From positions 27,192-91,191 of the forward strand of contig CAZWDL010000009.1 in assembly GCA_964632995.1 (NCBI GenBank): a stretch of DNA of 64,000 nt, written 5' to 3'. This stretch comes from CAZWDL01 sp964632995 (GTDB lineage: Bacteria > Bacteroidota > Bacteroidia > Chitinophagales > Saprospiraceae). How positions within the stretch are numbered: position 1 is the stretch's first letter; every line of letters starts with the position of its first letter. This document shows, one piece after another, positions 56,484 to 64,000 of the stretch. Position numbers and translations under genes: made by a program. Below the pieces are notes generated by a model. The model saw only the letters and a program-made list of their open reading frames with translations, was not told where the DNA came from and did not search any database.

Positions 56484-59096
56484 ATGAGAAACCAAATTTT
56501 ATTGCTGCTGGCACTGCCGCTGTTGTTCAACGCCTGCCAAAATCAAACCACTAAGGAACCAGCCCCCGTTTCCGCCGACGAGTTGGAGCTGCGCTGGGAA
56601 CACCTGGGCAATACTCCCGAAGGATACCAGGCCCGGTTTGTCCTGACCAACGAAGGCGATCATCCCTTCCCGGCTGAAGGCTGGACCCTCTACTTCAATC
56701 AAATCGGCGGTAGCCTGTCGGACGAAGTACAACCTGATGCCGCTCGCGTCAGCCGCGTCAGCGGCTACCTGCTGCAGTTACAGCCTGCCGCTGACATGCA
56801 GCCCGTAGCACCCGGCGACAGCATCAGCTTCACCTACGGTGGTGGAGGCAGCATCATCAAGGAAGCTACCGCCCCCGACGGCCCCTACATCGTTTATGAG
56901 GGGCAGGAACCTCAGGTCATTAATGATTTCCGGATTGTCCCCTTCACCCGACCGGATCAGATCAACCGGGGGGCCGGCGACCAGGTGCCCATCCCAACCC
57001 CGCAGCAGGTGTATGCCGATAACGCCCAGCTGACAAAACTCGATGCGGCCACGCTGACTCCCATCGTCCCCACGCCGGTTTCCTATACGAAGACTGGCGG
57101 CAGTGCAGCCATTGATGCACAGACTACGATCTACTTCCAGAACGGATTGAAGGAGGAAGCCGGATTTCTGGCTTCCCGCCTGCAGGATATACTTGGCATT
57201 CAGGTCTCTACTCGGGGTGGAGAAAGCAGCGGAGCGAACAGTATTGCGCTGCGCCGCGACGAAGTGCAAGTCGACGGCCAGACGCACGAGGGCGGCAGCG
57301 AAGCTTACACCTTAAATATTGGAGAAAACCAGGGCACGGTTATCATCGGCGCCGACGATGCCGGCGTCTTCTATGGCATACAGACTCTACTGGGATTGAT
57401 TTCTCCCGGGACCTACGCCAATCCTCAGACACCGGTGGAAATCCAGGGCGCCGCCATCGCCGACGTTCCCCGCTTCGGCTACCGCGGCATGCACCTCGAC
57501 GTTTCGCGCAACTTCCACTCCAAAGAAAGCGTGCTCAAGCTGCTCGACCTCATGGCTTTTTACAAGCTGAATAAGTTCCACTTCCACCTCACCGACGACG
57601 AAGGCTGGCGACTGGAAATCCCCGACCTGCCCGAACTGACAGAGGTCGGCGCCCGCCGCGGCCACACCCTCGACGAGGAAGACTACCTCCTTCCCGCCTA
57701 CGGCTCCGGGCCCGACCCCGATGCTACCGAATCTTACGGCAACGGCTACTACAGCCGCGAGGATTACATTGAAATCCTGGAGCATGCCACGGCGCGCCAC
57801 ATCGAGGTGATTCCCGAAATCGATATGCCGGGACACGCCCGCGCCGCCATCCTCGCCATGAAGGCCCGCATGCGACGCCTGCAGAACGAAGGACGCACCC
57901 AGGAAGCGATGGACTACATCCTGCACGATCCGCAGGACAGCTCCGAGTACATGTCGGTGCAGAATTATGATGACAATGTCATCTGTGTCTGCCAGGAATC
58001 TACCTATCGCTTTCTGAGCACCGTAGTGCGCAACATCCTCGGCATGTATAAGGACGCGGCCGCTCCACTCAGCGCCCTCCACATCGGCGGTGACGAGGTG
58101 CCGGCCGGCGTCTGGGAGGATTCGCCCAAGTGCCGGGAGCTGATCGAAGAAAACCCCGAAATCAAAGATGTTGTCGATCTCAATTACTACTTCGTCCGCC
58201 GCTTCGACGAAATCCTCGACCGCTACGACCTGAAAACCGCCGGCTGGGAAGAGATCGCCCTGGAGCGGGTGCAAACCGATCAGGGCATGCGCTACGAGCC
58301 GCATCCCGAATTCGTCGATGACGACTTCATCCCCTATGTCTGGAACAACCTGGGTGGCAACCTCGACCTGGCCAATCGCCTGGCCAACGCAGGCTACCCG
58401 GTGGTGCTCTGCAACGTGACCAATTTCTACTTCGATCTGGCCTACAACAAAGATCCGCAGGAGCCTGGCCTCACCTGGGGCGGCTTCATCGACACGCGCA
58501 AGCCCTTCGAATTCACGCCGGAAGATATTTTCCGGTCTACCTACCAGGATCCCATGGGGAATCCCTATAATCCTGCCCAACTCTATGAGCAATTCGAAAC
58601 CATGAGCCCGGCCGGCCGCCGCAATATACTCGGCCTGCAGGGAGAATTGTGGAGTGAAACCCTGAAAGGACAGGAAATGCTGGAATACTATGCCTTTCCA
58701 AAAATCCTGGGCCTGTCCGAACGCGCCTGGGCGCCGCAGCCCGAATGGGCGCGCATCGACGACGCCGAGGAACGCATGGCCGCTCTCGACGAGGACTGGA
58801 ACCGCTTCGCCAACCGCCTCGGTCACTACGAACTGCCGCGCCTCGACGAACTGTTCGACGGCGTGAGCTACCGCCTTCCGCCGCCCGGCGCCGTTATCGA
58901 GAACGGGCAGCTGAAAGCCAATACCGCCTTTCCCGGCCTGACCATCCGCTACACCACCGACGGCTCGGAACCGACGGCCGGCTCGCCGCTGTACGAAGGG
59001 CCGGTGGAAGTGTCGGGAACGGTAAAACTGGCCACCTTCGCTACTGATGACCGGAAAAGCCGGACGGTGACGGTGACGGCAAAGATGCAGGGGTGA
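56484..59096 (+). CDS. Beta-N-acetylhexosaminidase, GH20 (lipoprotein)
   Basis: This 870-residue enzyme would trim terminal GlcNAc/GalNAc from chitin or glycan fragments. Lipobox LLFNAC (Cys about 18) predicts an outer-membrane lipoprotein. An N-terminal CHB_HEX-like sandwich (about 30-150), a GH20b domain (about 185-310) and the GH20 TIM barrel (about 330-740) follow. The barrel shows YRGMHLDVSRNF, NKFHFHLTDDEGWRLEI and the catalytic Asp537-Glu538 pair in HIGGDEVP. A C-terminal chitobiase-type beta domain (about 800-868) has the TIRYTTDGSEPTAGSPLYEG segment. All parts look intact. Confidence 0.9.
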   Translation: MRNQILLLLALPLLFNACQNQTTKEPAPVSADELELRWEHLGNTPEGYQARFVLTNEGDHPFPAEGWTLYFNQIGGSLSDEVQPDAARVSRVSGYLLQLQPAADMQPVAPGDSISFTYGGGGSIIKEATAPDGPYIVYEGQEPQVINDFRIVPFTRPDQINRGAGDQVPIPTPQQVYADNAQLTKLDAATLTPIVPTPVSYTKTGGSAAIDAQTTIYFQNGLKEEAGFLASRLQDILGIQVSTRGGESSGANSIALRRDEVQVDGQTHEGGSEAYTLNIGENQGTVIIGADDAGVFYGIQTLLGLISPGTYANPQTPVEIQGAAIADVPRFGYRGMHLDVSRNFHSKESVLKLLDLMAFYKLNKFHFHLTDDEGWRLEIPDLPELTEVGARRGHTLDEEDYLLPAYGSGPDPDATESYGNGYYSREDYIEILEHATARHIEVIPEIDMPGHARAAILAMKARMRRLQNEGRTQEAMDYILHDPQDSSEYMSVQNYDDNVICVCQESTYRFLSTVVRNILGMYKDAAAPLSALHIGGDEVPAGVWEDSPKCRELIEENPEIKDVVDLNYYFVRRFDEILDRYDLKTAGWEEIALERVQTDQGMRYEPHPEFVDDDFIPYVWNNLGGNLDLANRLANAGYPVVLCNVTNFYFDLAYNKDPQEPGLTWGGFIDTRKPFEFTPEDIFRSTYQDPMGNPYNPAQLYEQFETMSPAGRRNILGLQGELWSETLKGQEMLEYYAFPKILGLSERAWAPQPEWARIDDAEERMAALDEDWNRFANRLGHYELPRLDELFDGVSYRLPPPGAVIENGQLKANTAFPGLTIRYTTDGSEPTAGSPLYEGPVEVSGTVKLATFATDDRKSRTVTVTAKMQG

Positions 59097-59277
59097 AAGG
59101 GGGCTGGATGCTGGGGGTTGGATGCTGGACCAGGCGAAACCCATTCCGACTTCTCGGAGCGAAGCGAAGAGCCGTATGGCCCACTTCCGACTTTGAAATG
59201 GGGGCTGGATGCTGGGCCGGGTACAGCCTAACCAAAGCACAGCCGCGCCCGGCTAACTGCTGTACTAACGTCGAAAT

Positions 59278-59432
59278 GAGACTGTCTCATAAGTCAATTC
59301 ACCGCCAAACTTATCAAATTTTCTACCGCAAAGAACGCAAAGGGCCGCAAAGAAACGAAAGCGTTTCTTTGCGGCCCTTTGCGGTTAATTATTTTGCAAG
59401 CCGTTTAGCGGTTTTAGTTATGAGACAGCCTC
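59278..59432. mobile_element. MITE-like element with IS-type inverted ends and internal hairpin
   Basis: The ends are GAGACTGTCTCATAA (59278-59292) and the reverse complement of TTATGAGACAGCCTC (59418-59432), a 14 of 15 match. Inside lies a perfect 22-bp stem (59336-59357 with 59362-59383) with a 4-nt loop, rich in CGCAAAG words, one extra copy on the left. There is no room for a transposase. The ends resemble the GGCTGTCTCA-type termini of some insertion sequences (IS1182-like), which is an inference. No target-site duplication is obvious. Confidence 0.6.
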
Positions 59433-59670
59433 TTCGCCCCCCGGAGTATGGGGATAAAGGTAGTTCACTTTTCTGCGGGAACGATGTTCACTGAAGGGCT
59501 GCCAACTGTAAACTCTTACTCCCCTTGACCGGAAGCACGCAGAAAGACCTGGACGCCTATACTCAAATTGATTCTCAAGTTGTTATAATTCAACAGGCTC
59601 ATTACCTTCGTTTTCGAACCAGATATCATTAAACGTTAAAGCTGTCCTCCCCGGAAGGCTATTCAAAAGA

Positions 59671-59706
59671 AAAAGGGAGGCCGCTCGAACGGGCGACCTC
59701 CCTTTT
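59671..59706 (-). terminator. Intrinsic terminator of the first DUF4397 gene
   Basis: AAAAGGGAGG (59671-59680) pairs perfectly with CCTCCCTTTT (59697-59706). On the minus strand it is followed by TTTTTCTTTT. It lies 57 nt past the stop at 59763. Confidence 0.85.
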
Positions 59707-59762
59707 CATTCTGCCCGTCTTCGATTCTCGAAGACGGTTCTATGTCCTAGTAAAAGCTAAAA

Positions 59763-61923
59763 TTACTTGGTAATGATCAGCCTGGTGCTGCTTTGATGGT
59801 CATCCAGGAACAACTGGATGAAGTACATGCCGGCATTCAGGTTGCTCACGTCGACCGGTACGTCAAAGTCGGCGTCTTCTTTAACGATCACCATTTCTTT
59901 AACTACGGCGCCCTGTTGATCGATAATGCGGGCATGTATGGTTCCCGTTGCTTCGCCTGCCAAACGCAAATAAGCGCGGCTGTTGGTCGGGTTCGGAGCG
60001 ACCGCCACGTTCAAGGCTCCGGCGGTAACATCGGCCTGCAATTGCCCGTTCTGCGGCAGCGTACGGAAAGGCATGTCGTCTTCGATCACTTCAAAGTTGA
60101 TCGTCACCGTTTCACCGGCGAAGCCGTTGCCGCCGATCTCGTTGTAAGGTGTGACGGTCAGCGTATAATTACCTACGGGTAATTCGCGTCCGAAGTTATC
60201 CGGTCCAAACAGGAAATACGGAGCGGCGTTTTCCACGCCGGTTCGTGACAGCGGTCCCGTCATTTCAAAGACGACACTACCGGCAACTGCCGGATCGGTC
60301 TCGGCCAATACGTTGAAACGTACCCCCGGAAAATCCGACAGGTTGATCACGTCGCCGTCTTCAAAGACTTCGTCCAATACTTCGTCATTGCGACTGACCA
60401 GCTGGATGCTGGCGAAGGACGCACTATTAACCACCTCAAAGCTGATGCTCAGCGGTTCCAGCGCTTCTCCGCCGCTGCCGCGTTGGGTATTGGGCGTAGC
60501 GGTCAGCGTATAGCTGCCGGGCGGGAGCCGGCGGGCGACCGGAAGATCCGAGAACAGGAAGTAAGGGGCAAAGATTTCAGCCCGTACGACGGAAAGCGGT
60601 CCACTCAGTTCGAAATCTACCCGGCCAATGGTTTCCGCATCAGGAACTACCTGGATGTTGAAACGATCCAGCGGGTAGTCGGCCAGGTCGATGACGTCAC
60701 CGTCCTGCAGATCGGCAATCAGTATATCGCCGTCGCCGTTCAGTAACTGGAAGGGGCCGGGCTGCTCCGGCTCCGTCTGCGGCAGCTCAATCACCGTCCC
60801 GTCGGGCAATACGGCGATCAGCGCAAAGGCCGCGCCGTCCTGATTGGCTGACGGATCCAGAAAGCCGGAAGCGATCACCAGGGCAGCACCGCCACCCAGT
60901 CCGCTCAGATCGGCGTCGAAGGACAGCAATACCGTCTCCGGCTCACCGCCAGGCGTAATGTCCAGCTGGTAAAAGTCGGCCGGAACGCTCAGGTAGCCGG
61001 CGAAGTCGCCGTAGGAGAAGCCCGGAATCACTGCGCCGCCGTTGGCGTTGACGCCTACATTGGGCGCATCCGTCGCTCCGTGCAGTACGCGCAGGTCAAC
61101 CGATTCGCCGTCTTCGGCCGCTTCGCGGGCATCCGCGGCGGTAAACAGCGTAAAAGCGATATCCAGTCCTTCCGGGTTAGGGGCAAAATCATCGGGGTTC
61201 AGCACGCCGTTGGCTACAACGTGGTACGACTGACCCTCTTCCAGGGTAACCGGGAAGGAAGCGATGCCTTCTTCTATGCTCTCACTTGAGCCCGGCGCCA
61301 CAACGATGGTAATTTCTTCTTCGGCGGGCAAGTCCAGGAAAGGCGTTGCGCTGCGGAAGGCAAAGTCTTCTACTTTAACAATGTCGGTATTGATATCAAC
61401 GTAGATATCTACTACTTCAGCAGCCGGATCGGCGGCATTGTGCACCACCTGTACGCGGGCCGGGTCCGGCTCCGTCTGCGGCAGCTCAATCACCGTCCCG
61501 TCGGGCAATACGGCGATCANNNNNNNNNNNNNNNNNNNNNNNNNNNNNNNNNNNNNNNNNNNNNNNNNNNNNNNNNNNNNNNNNNNNNNNNNNNNNNNNN
61601 NNNNNNNNNNNNNNNNNNNCCGGGAAGGAAGCGATGCCTTCTTCTATGCTCTCACTTGAGCCCGGCGCCACAACGATGGTAATTTCTTCTTCGGCGGGCA
61701 GGTCCAGGAAGGGCGTTGCGCTGCGGAAAGCAAAGTCTTCCACTTTGACAATGTCGGTATTGACATCAACGTAGATATCCACCACTTCCGCAGCCGGGTC
61801 GGCAGCATTATGCACCACCTGTACGCGGGCCGTAGATGCGTCCTGGGCCAACATGTGGGGAGTAAACAAAACAAATAAGGTTAATGCTGATAAAAGCATC
61901 TTTACAAATAAAGCTTTTTTCAT
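59763..61923 (-). CDS. Secreted DUF4397-repeat protein with T9SS type A sorting domain (gap inside)
   Basis: The reading frame starts at ATG 61923 with a signal peptide ([18 protein letters not shown]) and is broken by 100 N at 61520-61619. Before the gap one unit begins [22 protein letters not shown]; after it the same unit is seen again almost unchanged, then a [13 protein letters not shown] half, so each unit carries two DUF4397-like modules. Then come two related Ig-like modules ([16 protein letters not shown] and [16 protein letters not shown]) and a C-terminal T9SS type A sorting domain (about 80 residues, [11 protein letters not shown] to RLIITK). DUF4397 proteins are secreted or surface-attached and thought to be adhesive. 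With the gap filled by 429 bp the protein would have 829 residues. Confidence 0.85.
60766..60820 (-). repeat. Copy of a 55-bp segment, phase marker of the 699-bp DUF4397 unit
   Basis: Bases 60766-60820 are identical by eye to 61465-61519, an offset of 699 bp (233 codons). This gives the tandem unit length of the protein and one edge of the assembly gap. Confidence 0.85.
61250..61462 (-). repeat. 213-bp DUF4397 segment, copy 1 (copy 2 at 61620-61832)
   Basis: The two 213-bp copies align without indels. By eye they differ at 12 positions, with one amino-acid change (I/V). They flank the N gap at an offset of 370 bp rather than the 699 bp period, so 329 bp more than the written 100 N are missing. 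Confidence 0.85.
61520..61619. other. Assembly gap of 100 N
   Basis: An exact 100-base N run joins two near-identical repeat edges. It is a scaffolding placeholder, not a measured length, and it shifts the reading frame. Confidence 0.98.
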
Positions 61924-62731
61924 AATGAGTAATTTGAAGTTAAAAAACATAGTTTATCCTAAAGTAGCCCTCATTAGAGAGCGATTCAAAATTCATATCG
62001 CATGTCAACTGACAGGTAACAACTCGACACAGCGAGCTTTTCATCAACATGTTGTTAAAAAGCTTGATATTGATGCACTTTACCCAAATAGCGATTCCGG
62101 ATCTGATTCAGATTATCACTTACAACAAACAGATGAAACCGCAGCAAAGGACAGATAGGGGGGATATCAGATGAATTGCTGCAAACCTTCGGACACAACA
62201 AAAATTCAATGATCTTTGCAGCTTTCTTAATAGGCTAATCCAGGGTAAAAAAGCCTGGACAAGATCATTACTCTTCCGGCCTCCGAATTTCAAATAGCCA
62301 GATAGGTTTAGATAGTATAAATTGAAAGCATATTTAATCCAAATTGTTCATGAATGGGATAATAAAATTTCTATAATAACGAAGCGCTTTGGCGATAAGG
62401 TTAGAACAATCACGACATTCCAGCCTTTCTTGCAGCCATGAAGAAATAATTTGTTGTCTTAAAATGCCAGCAGTTACAGGCTTTCTGATCTCACAGAGAA
62501 AACCTGTTCATGAAAAAAAGTAAGTGCTTGATCCAATAATTTAAAATTAAATTTTTTTTTAATCTAAATCAAGTTTAAGGTGATAGTTTTATTTTACTTC
62601 TCTGATATCCGGAAGCACTTTAATGATAAACAAAGAGGCCGCCAGCGCGACTAGCAACCTCCTTATTCACATCGTATGTCTACCCTTCGTTGATCAGCAT
62701 CCTGAGCTATTCAGGTATTATAGCTAAGTGC
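61924..62731. other. AT-rich spacer between the two DUF4397 genes
   Basis: These 808 bases separate two same-strand paralogs. They are AT-rich and hold only the terminator of the second gene near 62632-62664. The promoter of the first gene should lie close to 61924, but I see no consensus motif. A 101-codon plus-strand frame here overlaps the first gene's start and has no credible family. Confidence 0.5.
62632..62664 (-). terminator. Terminator of the second DUF4397 gene
   Basis: On the minus strand AAGGAGG pairs with CCTCTTT (one G-U pair) around a loop of about 19 nt and is followed by a T-rich stretch. It lies 68 nt past the stop at 62732, comparable in place to the first gene's terminator. 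Confidence 0.5.
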
Positions 62732-64000
62732 TTATTTGGTGATGATCAAGCGCGTGCTTCGCTGGTAGTCATTCAGGAAAAACCGAATGAAATACATGCC
62801 GGCATTCAGCTGGCTCAGATCCACGGGTACGTCGAAGCTGGCGTCTTCTTTCTGAATCACCATTTCCTTGACGACGGCGCCCTGCTGATTGATGATGCGG
62901 GCGTGTACAGTTCCCATCATTTCACCCGACAGGCGGAAATAGGCGCCGTAATTGGCGGGGTTGGGCGCAACCACTACGTTAAACGCCTCAGCAGTGACAT
63001 CAGTCTGCAACTGACCGGCCTGCGGCAGTGTGCGGAAGGGCGCCTCTCCTTTGGTTACTTCAAAATTGATGGTCGCCGTTTCACCGGGGAAGCCGTTGCC
63101 GCCGATCTCGTTGTACGGGGTGATGGTCAGTGTGTACGTACCGGCGGGCAGTTCGCGGCCCAGGTTGCTCGGTCCGAAGAGGTAGTAAGGCGCTTCGTTT
63201 TCCACGCCGGTGCGCGAGAGCGGACCGCTCAGTTCAAAGACGACGCTGCCGACAACGGCCGGATCAGTCTCGGTCAGTACATTGAAACGCACACCCGGGA
63301 AAGAATCCAGGTTGATCACGTCTCCGTCTTCAAAGGCTTCGTCCAATACTTCGTCATTGCGGCTGACCAGTTGAATGGCTGCAAAGGAGGCGCTGTTGAT
63401 CACCTCGAAGTTGATGTTCAGCGGTTCCAGCGCCTCGCCGCCGCTGCCGCGCTGCGTGTTGGGCGTTGCGGTGAGCTGGTAGCTGCCCGGTTCGAGCTGA
63501 CGGGCAATCGGCAGATCGGCGAACAGGAAGAAAGGCGCTTCAACTTCAGCACGTTCCACAAAAACCGGTCCTTCCAGCAGGAAGTCTACCCGTCCAACCG
63601 TCTCAGCGTCGGGAATGACCTCGATGTTGAAGCGGTCCAGCGGATAGTCTGCCAGGTCGATGGTGTCGCCGTCCTGCAGATCAGCGATCAGCACATCGCC
63701 GGCGCCGTTGACCAGTTGGATGACCCCGGGTTCTTCGGGCTGCGATTGCGGCAGCGTGAGAACAGTCCCGTCGGGCAGTACAGCAATCAGAGCGAAAGCT
63801 GCACCGTCCTGATTAGCAGCAGGATCCAGGAAGCCAGAGGCAGCCACCAGGGCAGCACCGCCGCCCAGACCGCTCAGATCGGCGTCGAAGGAAAGCAGCA
63901 CATTGCCAGGCTGGCCGCCGGGCGTGATGTCCAGTTGGTAGAAGTCAACCGGGACGCTCAGGTAGCCGGCGAAATCTCCGTAAGAGAAACCCGGAATAAT
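62732..64000 (-). CDS. DUF4397/T9SS surface protein, paralog (5' end outside window)
   Basis: The frame is open from the window edge to the stop at 62732 (about 422 residues visible). The first part, [29 protein letters not shown], is the second half of a DUF4397 unit. Two Ig-like modules follow ([16 protein letters not shown] and DGDVINLDSFPGVRFN) and then the T9SS type A sorting domain (FNVVVAPNPAN to RLIITK). The layout is identical to the gene at 59763-61923 and most residues match, so it is a recent tandem duplicate. The start and signal peptide lie beyond 64000. Confidence 0.85.
   Translation of the reverse strand: MIPGFSYGDFAGYLSVPVDFYQLDITPGGQPGNVLLSFDADLSGLGGGAALVAASGFLDPAANQDGAAFALIAVLPDGTVLTLPQSQPEEPGVIQLVNGAGDVLIADLQDGDTIDLADYPLDRFNIEVIPDAETVGRVDFLLEGPVFVERAEVEAPFFLFADLPIARQLEPGSYQLTATPNTQRGSGGEALEPLNINFEVINSASFAAIQLVSRNDEVLDEAFEDGDVINLDSFPGVRFNVLTETDPAVVGSVVFELSGPLSRTGVENEAPYYLFGPSNLGRELPAGTYTLTITPYNEIGGNGFPGETATINFEVTKGEAPFRTLPQAGQLQTDVTAEAFNVVVAPNPANYGAYFRLSGEMMGTVHARIINQQGAVVKEMVIQKEDASFDVPVDLSQLNAGMYFIRFFLNDYQRSTRLIITK

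Larger units (their letters stand above)
59097..59762. other. Repeat-rich spacer after the hexosaminidase gene
   Basis: These 666 bases have no credible gene. They hold a direct repeat of GGGGCTGGATGCTGGG (59099-59114 and 59201-59216), a CCATTCCGACTT/CACTTCCGACTT pair within it, a 155 bp MITE-like element (59278-59432) and, at the end, a terminator for the minus-strand gene. The stretch 59433-59660 shows nothing I can interpret. Confidence 0.6.

Noticed and set aside
57387..59240. 617-codon open frame opposite the GH20 gene
   Set aside because: Antisense to an intact catalytic domain with all motifs; composition is that of a mirrored coding frame and no domain is recognised.
59278..59432. 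CRISPR-like or toxin-antitoxin reading of the CGCAAAG repeats
   Set aside because: There are too few and too short repeats, no spacers of constant length and no cas or toxin genes in the window.
61486..61520. Frame ending in [10 protein letters not shown] after the N gap
   Set aside because: It is produced by the arbitrary 100 N length; the correct frame after the gap reads [13 protein letters not shown], as in the other repeat unit.
61853..62158. 101-codon plus-strand frame upstream of the DUF4397 gene
   Set aside because: It begins inside the opposite gene's signal peptide region and resembles no family; the spacer is otherwise non-coding.

Overview
The window looks like a chromosomal segment of a Bacteroidota bacterium, most likely from the Saprospiria (Saprospiraceae/Lewinella-like). 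This is inferred from several things: T9SS type A sorting domains on secreted proteins, sigma-ABfr-type promoters (TTTG about 19 nt before TAnnTTTG), a lipidated TamA-like partner for TamB, a carotenoid tailoring set of the saproxanthin/myxol type, and the order rpsL-rpsG-fusA-rpsJ...rplQ-carA-eno. No database search was possible, so family names rest on recognised motifs and architecture.

Layout. 1-650: RNase P RNA (minus strand) with its promoter. 790-5046: a large NtrY-like membrane histidine kinase, convergent with a secreted TPR protein whose terminator lies inside the kinase reading frame. 5451-8165: three carotenoid genes (crtD-, cruF- and crtZ-like) that together would convert gamma-carotene to a 1'-hydroxy, 3',4'-didehydro, 3-hydroxy monocyclic xanthophyll. 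8260-16805: a small membrane protein, then tamB and a TamA-like lipoprotein overlapping by 4 nt. 17008-20926 (minus): sucD, a FtsB/DivIC-like protein, eno and carA.

21108-41621 (minus) is the str-S10-spc-alpha ribosomal supercluster: rpsL, rpsG, fusA, rpsJ, rplC, D, W, B, rpsS, rplV, rpsC, rplP, rpmC, rpsQ, rplN, X, E, rpsN, rpsH, rplF, R, rpsE, rpmD, rplO, secY, map, infA, rpmJ, rpsM, K, D, rpoA, rplQ. It is complete for these groups. It opens with a near-ideal promoter and closes with a strong intrinsic terminator. Several internal spacers are unusually long for such an operon and carry inverted repeats that could act as attenuators or autoregulatory leaders.

42001-59096 is mixed housekeeping and accessory content: acyl-ACP thioesterase, a DUF6134 protein, FdhD, a beta-helix/PA14 lipoprotein, a cation antiporter remnant, DUF4112, a phosphoesterase, a C69/secernin peptidase, a DUF2007 protein, an amine oxidase, an unrecognised membrane protein, an S9 peptidase, an orphan lipidated TonB plug protein and a GH20 hexosaminidase. 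59097-59762 is a repeat-rich spacer containing a 155 bp MITE-like element.

59763-64000 holds two paralogous secreted DUF4397/T9SS proteins. The first contains near-identical 699 bp tandem units and is broken by a 100 N scaffold gap. The repeat phase predicts that the true gap is 429 bp or 429 plus multiples of 699 bp. I did not find a defence system, CRISPR array, tRNA or rRNA in the window. The strongest unexplained signals are the MITE-like hairpin element, the repeat-collapsed DUF4397 gene, and the inverted repeats inside the ribosomal operon.
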